A stretch of 64,000 nt of DNA. Source: Sphingobacterium composti. GTDB lineage: Bacteria > Bacteroidota > Bacteroidia > Sphingobacteriales > Sphingobacteriaceae. This document shows positions 46,501-55,336 of this stretch, piece after piece (position 1 is the first letter of the stretch; the number at the start of each line of letters is the position of its first letter). The stretch is from positions 149,959-213,958 of the forward strand of contig NZ_WUQZ01000002.1 in assembly GCF_009829075.1 (NCBI RefSeq), given 5' to 3'. The position numbers and the translations under genes were made by a program. Below the pieces are notes generated by a model, which saw only the letters and a list, made by a program, of their open reading frames with translations, made no database searches and had not been told where the DNA came from.

Positions 46501-47316
46501 AAAGATGATTTCGTTACGATCGATAGATACAACTTCACCAGTATCCTCATCTACGAAATCTTCTGTCCATTTATTTAATACCCTTGCCGCTAAACGACGG
46601 CCAACGTATTTTTTAAGACCCGTTTTACTAACTTTTACTTCGTCAGCTAAATCGAACAATTCTAAGATATCCTTATCCGAATCGTAACCGATAGCACGCA
46701 ATAAAGTAGTAACTGGGAATTTCTTCTTACGATCGATATACGCATACATAACGTTATTCACGTCAGTAGCGAATTCAATCCAAGATCCTTTAAAAGGAAT
46801 TACCCTTGCTGAATAAAGTTTTGTACCATTTGTGTGTCTACTCTGACCAAAGAAAACACCAGGAGAACGGTGTAGCTGAGATACGATTACACGCTCTGCA
46901 CCATTGATAACGAAAGTACCTTTTGGTGTCATGTATGGAATTGTACCTAAGTAAACATCTTGTACGATAGTTTCGAAATCTTCGTGTTCTTCGTCATTAC
47001 AAGACAACTTCAATTTTGCTTTCAAAGGCACGCTATACGTTAAGCCACGCTCAATACATTCTTGAATATCATAGCGAGGAGGATCAATAAAGTAATCCAA
47101 AAACTCTAGCACGAATATGTTTCTTGAATCAGAAATAGGGAAGTTTTCCGCGAAAACCTTGTACAACCCTTCCTGATGGCGATTATCAGAAGTAGTTTCT
47201 AATTGAAAAAACTCCCTGAAAGACTCCAATTGCACGTCCAAGAAATCCGGATAATCAATTACCTTCTTACTTGTAGCAAAGTTTACTCTTTCGTTTTGAA
47301 TATTATTGTTTGCCAA
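43507..47316 (-). CDS. rpoB: DNA-directed RNA polymerase subunit beta
   Basis: This is the second-largest subunit of RNA polymerase, 1269 aa. The rifampicin region reads [41 protein letters not shown], with the usual Asp, His and Ser positions of rifampicin-sensitive enzymes. The flap and C-terminal blocks [13 protein letters not shown] and [24 protein letters not shown] are intact. It lies after rplL in transcription order, past a terminator-like hairpin. Confidence 0.99.
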   Translation of the reverse strand: MANNNIQNERVNFATSKKVIDYPDFLDVQLESFREFFQLETTSDNRHQEGLYKVFAENFPISDSRNIFVLEFLDYFIDPPRYDIQECIERGLTYSVPLKAKLKLSCNDEEHEDFETIVQDVYLGTIPYMTPKGTFVINGAERVIVSQLHRSPGVFFGQSRHTNGTKLYSARVIPFKGSWIEFATDVNNVMYAYIDRKKKFPVTTLLRAIGYDSDKDILELFDLADEVKVSKTGLKKYVGRRLAARVLNKWTEDFVDEDTGEVVSIDRNEIIFERETVLEEDHIDLIIEAGVKSIILAKEDEANNADYSIIYNTLQKDTSNSEKEAVEHIYRQLRNAEPPDEETARGIIDRLFFSDKRYDLGDVGRYRINRKLKLDTDPETKVLTRQDIIAIVKYLINLINSKAEVDDIDHLSNRRVRTVGEQLYAQFGVGLARMARTIRERMNIRDNEVFTPTDLINARTLSSVINSFFGTNQLSQFMDQTNPLAEITHKRRLSALGPGGLSRERAGFEVRDVHYTHYGRLCTIETPEGPNIGLISSLSVHAKINNLGFIETPYRKVRDGKVVVDEPVVYLSAEDEDGKTIAQANAYYDDKGNFEDPKVKARYEGDFPIIEPEKLDYMDVAPNQITSIAASLIPFLEHDDANRALMGSNMQRQAVPLLRPQAPIVGTGLEGRVASDSRTLINAEGNGVVEYVDAEEIKIRYERTDDDRLVNFDDDIKTYKLIKFKKTNQNTCINLKPIVKKGQKVTKGQVLCEGYATENGELALGRNLKVAFMPWQGYNFEDAIVISERVVSQDIFTSLHIEEFELEVRDTKRGEEELTADIPNVSEEATKDLDENGIIRVGAEVGEGDILIGKITPKGESDPSPEEKLLRAIFGDKAGDVKDASLKTPPSIKGVVIDTKLFSRAKKMSKEVERKALEKLEVAHEKNLRVLKERLVEKLFTIVNGKTSQGVYNVYKELLVAKGAKFTQKILTDLDYANINPFGWTTDEDKNELIKLTLHHYNIKLNEELGAFKRDKFAVSVGDELPSGIVQMAKVYVAKKRKLKVGDKMAGRHGNKGIVARIVRDEDMPFLEDGTPVDIVLNPLGVPSRMNLGQIYETVLGWAGQKLGVKFATPIFDGAEMDQVEEWVEKAGLPKSGRTYLYNGLTGDRFDQPTTVGVIYMLKLGHMVDDKMHARSIGPYSLITQQPLGGKAQFGGQRFGEMEVWALEAFGASNILQEILTVKSDDVVGRAKTYEAIVKGNNLPTPSVPESFNVLVHELRGLGLDITLD

Positions 47317-47413
47317 GGGAATAAGATTTTAGTTTAAAAAAACTGAACTTAATTTTGCTGTTTGTGTGATTATTCATACGCCAGCACACGTATGAAAAGA
47401 CTAATATTATATT

Positions 47414-47460
47414 AAAACGGGAATAGACTCTGATAAATTATCAGAGTCTAATCTCGTTTT
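47414..47460 (-). terminator. Attenuator-like hairpin between rplL and rpoB
   Basis: A long imperfect stem runs from AAAACGGGA to TCTCGTTTT with a perfect inner TAGACTCTGATAA/TTATCAGAGTCTA core. On the minus strand it ends in CGTTTT. A partial terminator here would set the ribosomal-protein to RNA-polymerase ratio, as known for rplL-rpoB in E. coli. Confidence 0.65.
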
Positions 47461-47474
47461 GGTGGTATTTGAAA

Positions 47475-47852
47475 TTATTTAATTTCAACTACAGCACCAG
47501 CTTCTTCTAATTGTTTTTTCAAAGCTTCAGCTTCGTCTTTAGAAACACCAGCTTTTAATTCTTTAGGAGCACCGTCAACTAAATCTTTAGCTTCTTTCAA
47601 TCCTAAACCAGCTAAGTCTTTTACTAATTTAACTACAGCTAATTTTTGACCACCAGCTTCTTTCAAGATAACGTCAAATGATGTTTTCTCTTCAGCAGCA
47701 GCAGCGCCACCTTCAGCTGGAGCAGCAGCAACTGCAACAGCAGCAGCAGCAGGCTCGATACCGTACTCGTCTTTTAAGATATCAGCTAATTCTTTAACTT
47801 CTTTTACCGTTAAGTTAACTAACTGTTCAGCAAGTTGTTTTAAATCTGCCAT
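47475..47852 (-). CDS. rplL: 50S ribosomal protein L7/L12
   Basis: L7/L12 forms the ribosomal stalk that recruits and stimulates elongation factors. The 125-aa protein has the N-terminal dimerisation domain (about 1-30), an Ala/Glu-rich flexible hinge (about 35-55) and the C-terminal factor-binding domain beginning [20 protein letters not shown], then [19 protein letters not shown]. Codon use is strongly biased, consistent with the gene's high expression. Confidence 0.98.
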   Translation of the reverse strand: MADLKQLAEQLVNLTVKEVKELADILKDEYGIEPAAAAVAVAAAPAEGGAAAAEEKTSFDVILKEAGGQKLAVVKLVKDLAGLGLKEAKDLVDGAPKELKAGVSKDEAEALKKQLEEAGAVVEIK

Positions 47853-47929
47853 TTTATTTTGATTTTTGAATGTTCTTTAAAAATATTGTTAATAAAACTA
47901 CGAACTTTTCTTTATGTATAAGGAGTTCG

Positions 47930-48448
47930 TTAACCTCTTTGTTCTAAAGTCTTTAACACACCTGAAATTGTATTTCCGCCCGATGAAAGAGCAGAGATAA
48001 CGTTTTTCGCTGGTGATTGAAGAGCCGCAATAATATCTGCAACAAGTTCCTCTTTCGATTTAAGAGTTACTAAAGCATTTAATTGATCGTCACCCACAAA
48101 AGCAGTTTCTTGAATATATGCTGCTTTTAATACGGGCTTGTCACCTGCTTTACGTAATTCTTTGATTAATTTCGCTGGAGCATTACCTGTCTCAGAGAAT
48201 AATAATGTAGAAGCACCTTTCAATACGCCTACTAATTCTTCTGATTCGATACCCGCTTCGATTAAAGCTTTCTCAATTAAAGTGTTTTTAGCCACTTGCA
48301 TGATAATACCTGCATCGAAACATTTACGACGGATTCCATTGATTTTTTCAACAGTTAAATCAGCAGTGTCAGTAATATAGAAGTTACCGTAAGATTTAAT
48401 CTGCTCTGCTAAAGCTTGAACAATTTCTTGTTTTTCTTCTTTTCTCAT
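47930..48448 (-). CDS. rplJ: 50S ribosomal protein L10
   Basis: L10 anchors L7/L12 dimers to the 23S rRNA. The 172-aa protein has the usual MRKEEKQEIVQALAEQI start, followed by FYITDTADLTVEKINGIRRKCF and the VAKNTLIEKAL RNA-contact region. The C-terminal helix that carries L7/L12 lies at about 140-172. It starts 2 bp after rplA ends, so a separate L10 leader is not possible in that gap. Confidence 0.97.
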   Translation of the reverse strand: MRKEEKQEIVQALAEQIKSYGNFYITDTADLTVEKINGIRRKCFDAGIIMQVAKNTLIEKALIEAGIESEELVGVLKGASTLLFSETGNAPAKLIKELRKAGDKPVLKAAYIQETAFVGDDQLNALVTLKSKEELVADIIAALQSPAKNVISALSSGGNTISGVLKTLEQRG

Positions 48449-48450
48449 GA

Positions 48451-49149
48451 TTAAATACCTGCTACTGATTTAGTTTCTACATGAATACCCGGGCTCATCG
48501 TAGATGAGATATGGATACTCTTGAAGTATGTTCCCTTAGCTGCTGAAGGTTTTAATTTAGCGATTACTTGCAATACTTCTAATGCATTCTCGTAAATCTT
48601 CTCTGCTGGGAAAGACACTTTTCCTACCGAAGTATGGATGATACCTGTTTTGTCAACTTTAAAATCGATCTTACCGCCTTTTACATCTGTTACAGCTTTA
48701 CCTACTTCTGTAGTTACTGTACCAGTCTTAGGGTTTGGCATTAAGTTTCTTGGACCTAAAATACGCCCCAATTTACCTACTTTAGCCATTACCGAAGGCA
48801 TAGTGATGATAATGTCAACGTCAGTCCAACCACCTTCAATTTTGCTGATGTACTCATCAAGACCTACATAATCTGCACCTGCAGCTTTAGCTTCTTCTTC
48901 CTTATCAGGAGTAACTAATGCTAAAACGCGAACAGTCTTACCAGTCCCGTGAGGTAACGTCGCAATACCACGAACCATTTGATTCGCTTTACGTGGATCT
49001 ACGCCCAAACGTACGTCGATATCCACTGAAGCATCAAATTTTGTTGTAGTAATTTCTTTCACTAAAGCAGAAGCTTCAGCCAAAGTATACGCTTTACCAG
49101 CTTCAATTTTGGATAGTGCCGCTTTTTGATTTTTTGTTAATCTAGCCAC
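48451..49149 (-). CDS. rplA: 50S ribosomal protein L1
   Basis: L1 forms the mobile stalk near the ribosomal E site and, in E. coli, represses its own operon by binding the rplK leader. The 232-aa protein shows the [24 protein letters not shown] block and the signature [18 protein letters not shown]. It lies 22 bp after rplK and 2 bp before rplJ. Confidence 0.98.
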   Translation of the reverse strand: MARLTKNQKAALSKIEAGKAYTLAEASALVKEITTTKFDASVDIDVRLGVDPRKANQMVRGIATLPHGTGKTVRVLALVTPDKEEEAKAAGADYVGLDEYISKIEGGWTDVDIIITMPSVMAKVGKLGRILGPRNLMPNPKTGTVTTEVGKAVTDVKGGKIDFKVDKTGIIHTSVGKVSFPAEKIYENALEVLQVIAKLKPSAAKGTYFKSIHISSTMSPGIHVETKSVAGI

Positions 49150-49171
49150 TTTCTTAAACTGATTTCGTTAA

Positions 49172-49615
49172 TTAATTTTTCCAAGGAGCGTCACCTGTAA
49201 CAGTGATACCCATACTACGCGCTGTACCAGCTACCATGCTCATTGCAGATTCTACAGTAAAAGCATTTAAGTCAGTCATTTTGTCTTTTGCAATCGTCTC
49301 CACTTGCTCCCAAGTAATAGCAGCAACTTTTTTACGATTTGGCTCACCTGACCCACTTTTTAATTTAGCAGCGTCTTTCAACTGAACTGCCACCGGTGGA
49401 GTTTTGATGATAAAATCAAATGACTTGTCAGCATAAACAGTAATCACTACTGGTAATACTTGACCTGGTTTGTCTTGCGTACGAGCATTGAACTGCTTAC
49501 AGAAATCCATGATATTCACACCCTTAGCACCCAAAGCAGGTCCTACTGGAGGTGATGGATTTGCTGCACCGCCCTTTACTTGTAATTTTACTAACGCACT
49601 GACTTCTTTTGCCAT
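49172..49615 (-). CDS. rplK: 50S ribosomal protein L11
   Basis: L11 binds the GTPase-associated region of 23S rRNA. The 147-aa protein has the normal [32 protein letters not shown] start and the C-terminal RNA-binding block [13 protein letters not shown], then [11 protein letters not shown]. It is the first gene of its unit, with a good promoter at 49725-49754 and a leader of about 100 nt where L1 could act. Confidence 0.98.
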   Translation of the reverse strand: MAKEVSALVKLQVKGGAANPSPPVGPALGAKGVNIMDFCKQFNARTQDKPGQVLPVVITVYADKSFDFIIKTPPVAVQLKDAAKLKSGSGEPNRKKVAAITWEQVETIAKDKMTDLNAFTVESAMSMVAGTARSMGITVTGDAPWKN

Positions 49616-49724
49616 TTTGTTTTGAATTTAATTTGTTAAATGTTTGTTAGTAAGTTGGAAGCAATACTTGTAACATTTATATCGAATAGCGTTAAAACAT
49701 TAGTTTTCACAACTAAACGAGGTG

Positions 49725-49754
49725 CAAAGATAATAAGAATATTTGAATCCCAAA
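49725..49754 (-). promoter_or_regulatory. Promoter of the rplK-rplA-rplJ-rplL unit
   Basis: On the minus strand TTTG (49751-49754) is followed after 18 nt by TATCTTTG (49725-49732), an excellent match. It lies between the acyltransferase gene and rplK. Confidence 0.7.
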
Positions 49755-49794
49755 ATAGTATGAAAGAAATATTTTTATAAAAGCATTTACGATT

Positions 49795-50985
49795 TTACAA
49801 TTTCAACTGAACATAAATTCTTTTCAAGAGGATTGCTAACCAAAGCATAGCATACGCCCATACTAAAGAACCTACAATGCACCAAATAGGGTTACCAACA
49901 TACTTATAAAAGAAAACTGGAGAACTATATGTCCATATTATTAAGTAAACCACATCAGGAATAATATAGGTAGTTAGGGAATTTTGACCTGCTTGCAAAA
50001 AGATACCAAGACCATTACTTAATTTTCGAATATCTACTATATAATAAATTAAAGCAAATAAAAGAAGGCTAATACCATTACATATCAAACCCCAACTGGG
50101 GGTGGCGTATATTTTTGAAATTATAAACCAATTACGTAGAAAAAAACCTAACACTAAGCTAACAACAGCCAATAACAATACATTTCTAATCAATATGGAA
50201 GGAACATTTTTATACTGCCGAATAAGCATACCAATCAATACGCCAGTCAATACTATAAATGGGATATTACCTTCTAATACGACATTGAATACTGGATTAA
50301 GAAACATCAGAAAATCCAACATATTGGAACTATAAAAGATATTTAAACCCAAAAAGAATAAACATAAAATTCCACATTTGAGTATATTATCTTTACACCA
50401 TAAAGCACTCAACGCTCCTACTAAATACCCCCAACCTATTAAGCCTAGAATTCCCCACCAGCCTCTCACTAACCAACCTATCTCTCCTTCCACACCTGAT
50501 CGAAAAGTAATGGTCAAAAATAGCAGCAATAACACTCCTATAACCTGCAGAGCTTTAAACAATATATCCCTTTCAACTTTTTTAGGGTAATTATTCCACA
50601 CCATAAATATAGCAGAATATAGTATTATTGCCCATACAAATTTACTTATACCTACATATTCCTCATATAATTTTCCTTTATTAAAAATCAACAAACTTAT
50701 AACAATAAGACTGGCCGACCGGAATAATATATGCCCAATAATGGCATACAAACTATCTCCTATCCTTTGACGATTAGCAATTGCAAATGGTATTGAAACA
50801 CCCACCATAAATAGAAAACCTGGAAAAACCCAATCAGACAAACCCATGCCATCTTCATGCGCTTCCGTATGCAAAAGCCACTTTGGAACCCCTTTAATAT
50901 ATAGGTCATTGACAAATAGCATTAGAAATAAGGTAATTCCTCGCATGATATCTATAGACAACAGTCTAGTATTTAAATTGGACAT
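49795..50985 (-). CDS. DUF5009/HGSNAT-like membrane acyltransferase
   Basis: The protein is 396 aa from Met at 50985; an ATG at 51018 would add 11 residues. About ten membrane helices are visible. The start RLLSIDIMRGITLFLMLFVNDLY matches the conserved beginning of DUF5009/DUF1624 proteins related to heparan-alpha-glucosaminide N-acetyltransferase, which moves acetyl groups across membranes to sugars. The HTEAHEDGMGLSDWVFPGFLFMVGVSIPFA block carries the family His and Asp. The substrate is unknown, perhaps cell-envelope glycans. It interrupts the nusG-rplK order. Confidence 0.8.
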   Translation of the reverse strand: MSNLNTRLLSIDIMRGITLFLMLFVNDLYIKGVPKWLLHTEAHEDGMGLSDWVFPGFLFMVGVSIPFAIANRQRIGDSLYAIIGHILFRSASLIVISLLIFNKGKLYEEYVGISKFVWAIILYSAIFMVWNNYPKKVERDILFKALQVIGVLLLLFLTITFRSGVEGEIGWLVRGWWGILGLIGWGYLVGALSALWCKDNILKCGILCLFFLGLNIFYSSNMLDFLMFLNPVFNVVLEGNIPFIVLTGVLIGMLIRQYKNVPSILIRNVLLLAVVSLVLGFFLRNWFIISKIYATPSWGLICNGISLLLFALIYYIVDIRKLSNGLGIFLQAGQNSLTTYIIPDVVYLIIWTYSSPVFFYKYVGNPIWCIVGSLVWAYAMLWLAILLKRIYVQLKL

Positions 50986-51047
50986 GGTAGATAATTCAGG
51001 TTTTATAAATATAGACAATAGCTATTAAAGCTACAAAAAAACAAAAA

Positions 51048-51075
51048 AAGGCTTCTTATCCTAATAAGAAGCCTT
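51048..51075 (-). terminator. Terminator after nusG
   Basis: AAGGCTTCTTAT (51048-51059) pairs with ATAAGAAGCCTT (51064-51075) around CCTA. A run of T's follows on the minus strand, so secE-nusG transcription should end before the acyltransferase gene. Confidence 0.88.
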
Positions 51076-51098
51076 AAGCATATTTTAAAAAATAATAT

Positions 51099-51644
51099 TT
51101 ACTCTTTTTCTACTTGCATGTAATTTAATTCAAGTGGAGTCTTACGTCCAAAAACTTTAACCATTACAGTTAATTTTTTCTTATCCTCGTGAACTTCCTC
51201 AATCTCACCAGTAAACCCGTTGAAAGGACCGTCAGTAACTTTTACAGACTCGCCAACATAGTAAGTAACATTGATAGATTCGCCTTGTTCAGCCATTTCA
51301 TCTACTTTACCTAAGATTCTATTTACTTCAGAAGGACGCAAAGGAATTGCTACACCAGCTTTATCGCCTAAGAAACCTATTACACTGTTCAAATTTTTGA
51401 TAGCGTGTTCAATCTCCCCATCTAGAGCAGCTTCAATCAATACATATCCAGGATAGTAATTACGCTCTTTTGCGACTTTCTTACCGTCACGCATTTGATA
51501 ATACTTTTCCATTGGAATTAATACTTGAGGCACTAAATGTTGAATACCCAATCTATTAACTTCCGCCTCTACGTATTGTTTTACTTTCTTCTCTTTACCA
51601 CTTACAGCACGTACTACGTACCACTTTAAACTTTGATCAGCCAT
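51099..51644 (-). CDS. nusG: Transcription elongation/antitermination factor NusG
   Basis: NusG binds RNA polymerase and links it to Rho or to the ribosome. The 181-aa protein starts with KWYVVRAVSGKEKKVKQY of the NGN domain. The conserved FLG and PLRPSEVNRIL pieces follow, and a C-terminal KOW domain (about 125-180) has VKVTDGPFNGFTGEIEEV. It lies 21 bp after secE and is followed by a strong terminator rather than by rplK. Confidence 0.97.
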   Translation of the reverse strand: MADQSLKWYVVRAVSGKEKKVKQYVEAEVNRLGIQHLVPQVLIPMEKYYQMRDGKKVAKERNYYPGYVLIEAALDGEIEHAIKNLNSVIGFLGDKAGVAIPLRPSEVNRILGKVDEMAEQGESINVTYYVGESVKVTDGPFNGFTGEIEEVHEDKKKLTVMVKVFGRKTPLELNYMQVEKE

Positions 51645-51665
51645 AATATCTTTCTAGATAAAACC

Positions 51666-51857
51666 TTATTTAGTACCGTACAACAACTCCAAAATGTTGC
51701 TTGAAGCTTTGTCCATTAATAATACTAATAAAGCTATGATCAACGAAGCTACAAGTACTACAACTGCATGATTTTGCAATTGAGACCAAGTAGGCCAAGT
51801 AACCTTCTCTGTTACCTCTTGATACGACTCTTTAAAAAAATCAAGTACTTTAGCCAT
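51666..51857 (-). CDS. secE: Preprotein translocase subunit SecE
   Basis: SecE stabilises SecY in the protein-conducting channel. The 63-aa single-helix form is present. An amphipathic N-terminal helix (VLDFFKESYQEVTEKVTWPTW) carries the conserved V-T-W-P motif, and one membrane helix lies at about 29-50. It lies between tRNA-Trp and nusG in the classical order. Confidence 0.95.
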   Translation of the reverse strand: MAKVLDFFKESYQEVTEKVTWPTWSQLQNHAVVVLVASLIIALLVLLMDKASSNILELLYGTK

Positions 51858-51885
51858 TGTTTGATTATTTATTTAAGTTACTTAG

Positions 51886-51956
51886 CACGGGCACCAGGAC
51901 TCGAACCCAGACCAAAGGTTTTGGAGACCTTCGTTCTACCTTTAAACTATGCCCGT
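51886..51956 (-). tRNA. tRNA-Trp (anticodon CCA)
   Basis: A 71-nt cloverleaf on the minus strand: the acceptor ACGGGCA pairs with TGCCCGT, the anticodon loop is CTCCAAA with CCA, and the T arm contains GGTTCGAGTCC. It lies between tuf and secE, as in many bacteria. Confidence 0.94.
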
Positions 51957-51976
51957 GTATTTCTTATTTTGTGATG

Positions 51977-52008
51977 CAAATATAGTGTTCTAATAGCATT
52001 AGACCAAA
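51977..52008 (-). promoter_or_regulatory. Promoter of tRNA-Trp, secE and nusG
   Basis: On the minus strand TTTG (52005-52008) is followed after 20 nt by TATATTTG (51977-51984), about 20 nt before the tRNA. Confidence 0.62.
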
Positions 52009-52057
52009 TATTTTTTCGATTTTTTTATGCTTTAAAGAACTATTTTCTATTTGAAAA

Positions 52058-52093
52058 AAATAAGCTAATCAGCATCAGCCAATTAGCTTATTT
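52058..52093 (-). terminator. Terminator of tuf
   Basis: AAATAAGCTAAT (52058-52069) pairs with ATTAGCTTATTT (52082-52093) around a 12-nt loop, with a T tract on the minus strand. Confidence 0.8.
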
Positions 52094-52116
52094 CTTATTT
52101 TAATAATCTACAAAGA

Positions 52117-53301
52117 TTAAATGATTTCAGTTACCTGACCAGCACCTACTGTACGTCCACCCTCACGGATAGCGAAACGTAGACCTTTTTCCATAGCGAT
52201 AGGAGCGATCAATTTAACAGTGATCGTAACATTATCACCTGGCATAACCATCTCAGTACCTTCTGGTAACATGATTTCACCTGTTACGTCAGTTGTACGG
52301 AAATAGAATTGAGGACGGTATTTGTTAAAGAATGGAGTGTGACGTCCTCCTTCAGCTTTTGATAATACGTAAACCTCAGCTTTGAAGTGATCGTGTGGAG
52401 TTACTGAACCTGGTTTAACGATAACCATACCACGTTTGATATCAGTTTTCTCGATACCACGTAATAATAAACCAACGTTATCACCTGCTTCACCGTAATC
52501 TAAGATTTTACGGAACATCTCAACACCAGTTACTGTTGATTTCAAATCTTCAGCACCCATACCTAAGATCTCAACTGGATCACCAGAGTTGATTACACCT
52601 CTTTCGATACGACCTGTAGCTACTGTACCACGACCTGTGATTGAGAATACGTCCTCGATAGGCATCAAGAAAGGTAAGTCAGTCAAACGTGGAGGAATTG
52701 GAATGTAGTTATCTACAGCATCCATTAATTCCATTACTTTAGCAACCCACTCAGGCTCACCATTCAATGCACCTAAAGCAGAACCTTTGATTACTGGAAT
52801 ATCATCACCTGGGAATTCGTAGAATGATAATAACTCACGTACTTCCATTTCTACAAGCTCTAATAACTCAGGATCATCTACTAAGTCAACTTTGTTTAAG
52901 AATACTACTAACGCTGGTACACCTACTTGACGAGCCAATAGGATGTGCTCACGAGTTTGAGGCATAGGACCATCAGTTGCAGCAACAACGATGATAGCAC
53001 CGTCCATTTGAGCAGCACCAGTTACCATGTTCTTAACGTAATCGGCGTGACCTGGACAGTCAACGTGTGCATAGTGACGATTAGCTGTTGAGTACTCAAC
53101 GTGCGCTGTATTAATCGTGATACCACGCTCTTTTTCTTCAGGAGCAGAGTCAATTGAATCAAATGAACGAGCTTCTGATAAACCTGCATCCGCTAATACT
53201 TTAGTGATAGCTGCAGTTGTAGTTGTTTTACCGTGGTCAACGTGACCGATAGTACCAATGTTTAAGTGCGGTTTACTACGGTCAAATTTCTCTTTTGCCA
53301 T
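52117..53301 (-). CDS. tuf: Translation elongation factor Tu
   Basis: EF-Tu delivers aminoacyl-tRNA to the ribosome. The 394-aa length is standard. The G domain has GHVDHGKT at 19-26, the switch region [28 protein letters not shown] and NKVD. Domains 2 and 3 carry [13 protein letters not shown] and the [13 protein letters not shown] block. It is transcribed after four tRNA genes, as in the E. coli thrU-tyrU-glyT-thrT-tufB unit. Confidence 0.99.
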   Translation of the reverse strand: MAKEKFDRSKPHLNIGTIGHVDHGKTTTTAAITKVLADAGLSEARSFDSIDSAPEEKERGITINTAHVEYSTANRHYAHVDCPGHADYVKNMVTGAAQMDGAIIVVAATDGPMPQTREHILLARQVGVPALVVFLNKVDLVDDPELLELVEMEVRELLSFYEFPGDDIPVIKGSALGALNGEPEWVAKVMELMDAVDNYIPIPPRLTDLPFLMPIEDVFSITGRGTVATGRIERGVINSGDPVEILGMGAEDLKSTVTGVEMFRKILDYGEAGDNVGLLLRGIEKTDIKRGMVIVKPGSVTPHDHFKAEVYVLSKAEGGRHTPFFNKYRPQFYFRTTDVTGEIMLPEGTEMVMPGDNVTITVKLIAPIAMEKGLRFAIREGGRTVGAGQVTEII

Positions 53302-53375
53302 GTTTATGCGAATTAGTAATTATTAAATATTTCTTTATTAAATTCTTTACAAAAATAATAAACTTATTTTATCGA

Positions 53376-53446
<71 letters not shown>

Positions 53447-53535
53447 TTTATTCAAAAAGCTTATTTACGGAATTATGCCTCCACCTTACACATTTGAACC
53501 ATGAAAGATAGAGACTGAAAAACCTTGAAAATTTG

Positions 53536-53608
53536 AGCGGAAGACGAGGTTCGAACTCGCGACCTATAGCTTGGAAGGCTATCGCTCTACCAACTGAGCT
53601 ACTTCCGC
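53536..53608 (-). tRNA. tRNA-Gly (anticodon TCC)
   Basis: A 73-nt cloverleaf on the minus strand: the acceptor GCGGAAG pairs with CTTCCGC, the anticodon loop is CTTCCAA with TCC, and the T arm is GAGTTCGAACCTC. Confidence 0.94.
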
Positions 53609-53662
53609 TTTTGTTTACAATCTCTAATATTGAACCTCAATTGTAAACTTACAATATTAGTG

Positions 53663-53743
53663 TGGAGGGAGAAGGATTCGAACCTTCGAAGCCGAAGCAA
53701 CGGATTTACAGTCCGTCCCATTTGACCGCTCTGGAACCCCTCC
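53663..53743 (-). tRNA. tRNA-Tyr (anticodon GTA)
   Basis: An 81-nt tRNA on the minus strand with a long variable arm, as expected for bacterial tRNA-Tyr. The acceptor GGAGGGG pairs with TCCCTCC (one G-T pair), the anticodon loop is CTGTAAA with GTA, and the T arm is AGGTTCGAATCCT. Confidence 0.94.
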
Positions 53744-53767
53744 AGACCTGTGATGTCTCACATTTAG

Positions 53768-53840
<73 letters not shown>

Positions 53841-53900
53841 TTTTTATTTTTATTGTTTTATCAAACTCTCGAAGAACATCTACTCTTCCGAGTAGCTGTG

Positions 53901-53932
53901 CAAAGATAGAAAAATTCATTTCAAACTTGCAA
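53901..53932 (-). promoter_or_regulatory. Proximal promoter of the tRNA-tuf unit
   Basis: The minus strand has TTG (53930-53932), 21 nt, then TATCTTTG (53901-53908), about 60 nt before tRNA-Thr. Confidence 0.55.
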
Positions 53933-54025
53933 GAGAATTTTTAAAAACTTTTTCTTATTTATTTCTTAAAAGAACACAACCTAAAAACGCACTCAAATCA
54001 ACATTTGTTTTCGTTTTTGATGATG

Positions 54026-54055
54026 CAAAGATATACACAGGATTCACATTTCAAA
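54026..54055 (-). promoter_or_regulatory. Distal promoter of the tRNA-tuf unit
   Basis: The minus strand has TTTG (54052-54055), 18 nt, then TATCTTTG (54026-54033), the same -7 box as the proximal promoter and as the rplK promoter. Confidence 0.65.
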
Positions 54056-54193
54056 AATTTTCAAACGAAAAAACTTAAGTCAAAAAGTCATTATCCTGAT
54101 ATGCAGTGTAATAATTTTTAGTTCAAAAATTATTCTAGGCTATTCTAATTGATTTGATTTATATTTGAAACATCAATTTTCAGCATATTCTAT

Positions 54194-55336
54194 ATGAAGA
54201 AACAACTATTTTTTTTTCTATTTTCACTTTATACTTGCTCCACTCAAGCTCAAGATTCTACAAATTTTATCAAGAGGATAATCCAGAAAACACTCTCATC
54301 TCAACATGATAGTACTCGCAAAGGAAGTTTTTTTTTATTACCTGCGTTTGCTTATGCTCAAGAAACTGGTGCAGAATTTGGAATAGCAGGAACTTATAAT
54401 TTTTATTTAGACAAAGAAAATATCAAAAGTAGAACATCAAACATAGCATTAATAAGCACCATAACCACAAAAAAACAAAAAAAAATAAATCTAAACGCTG
54501 ATCTGTGGACAAAAGACAATGATTACCACATTTTAGTAGAGTTGCGCGCGCGCGATTGGCCTTTCAATTTTTATGGTATTGGAAATGACACGTGGGAAGT
54601 AGATGAGGATCCTATAGACCAAACTCTGTATCGAATCAAGGTAGATATCGAAAAGCGAATTGCCTCTCAATTCTATGTGGGTTTTAATACAAGTTATGAC
54701 AATTTCAAATTTAAAGACAAGGAAGCGGGGGGGGTATTCGAATTAGATGATAATATATTTGGTAAATCTGGAGGACAGTATGCAAGTGTGGGCGCTTCAG
54801 CTCTCTACGACACACGAGACGTCACTACATACACTAACAAAGGCATATACAGTCGTATAAAATATGCAGTAGTACCAAGACTATTTAAAGAAACAGATTT
54901 TTCAGGCTCATTATTTGAAGCTGATATTAGAGGCTTCTATCCTATCCATAAGAAAGTCAATCTAACGGCGCAATTAGTTTATCGTGGGACATACGGTAAT
55001 AATACACCTTTTTATAGCCTTCGCGATTTGGGAGGTGACATGACCATGCGCGGATATTATTTAGGACGCTATAAAGACAATAATTATCTCGCTTCTCAAG
55101 CTGAACTACGTTACCGTTTTCATCCCCGCTTCGGCATTGTAGGTTTTGGCGGCACGGGAACAACTTTTTCAAAAGAAAATAAGGCACGGTTCGTCCCAAC
55201 CTATGGAGGAGGTTTTCGTTATTTCTTCAGTATAGAACACAGCAGCAGTATTCGTTTGGATTATGCTTTTGGAGAAAAGAGACCTGGAGAACAGAGACAA
55301 TCGGGATTTTACCTCAGTCTAAGCGAAACTTTTTAG
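54194..55336 (+). CDS. BamA/TamA-like (Omp85) outer-membrane beta-barrel protein
   Basis: This 380-aa protein has a signal peptide (MKKQLFFFLFSLYTCSTQAQ) and a C-terminal 16-strand-like surface-antigen (D15) domain. The hallmark is the strand-6 region LRDLGGDMTMRGYYLGRYKDNNYLA, an R-G-[YF] motif that inserts into the barrel in Omp85 proteins, and a final aromatic residue (LSETF). It has no POTRA repeats, so it is a barrel-only member, and its cargo is unknown. Two slippage-prone tracts lie inside: an 11-nt alternating GC run at 54544-54554 and G8 at 54727-54734. The stop overlaps the convergent gene. Confidence 0.82.
   Translation: MKKQLFFFLFSLYTCSTQAQDSTNFIKRIIQKTLSSQHDSTRKGSFFLLPAFAYAQETGAEFGIAGTYNFYLDKENIKSRTSNIALISTITTKKQKKINLNADLWTKDNDYHILVELRARDWPFNFYGIGNDTWEVDEDPIDQTLYRIKVDIEKRIASQFYVGFNTSYDNFKFKDKEAGGVFELDDNIFGKSGGQYASVGASALYDTRDVTTYTNKGIYSRIKYAVVPRLFKETDFSGSLFEADIRGFYPIHKKVNLTAQLVYRGTYGNNTPFYSLRDLGGDMTMRGYYLGRYKDNNYLASQAELRYRFHPRFGIVGFGGTGTTFSKENKARFVPTYGGGFRYFFSIEHSSSIRLDYAFGEKRPGEQRQSGFYLSLSETF
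54727..54734 (+). repeat. Homopolymer G8 inside the Omp85-like gene
   Basis: Eight consecutive G's occur in an A+T-rich genome, within an outer-membrane protein gene. Loss or gain of one G would shift the frame. Confidence 0.9.

Larger units (their letters stand above)
53841..54193. other. Divergent regulatory region of tRNA-tuf and the barrel gene
   Basis: There is no gene here. The minus strand carries two tandem promoter matches (below) and a small CTACTC/GAGTAG hairpin at about 53880-53895. The plus strand has TATATTTG at 54160-54167, 26 nt before the barrel ATG, without a clear TTG. Confidence 0.6.

Noticed and set aside
44639..46687. Several plus-strand frames opposite rpoB and rpoC
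   Set aside because: They mirror highly biased codons of known genes. No motifs or promoters support them.
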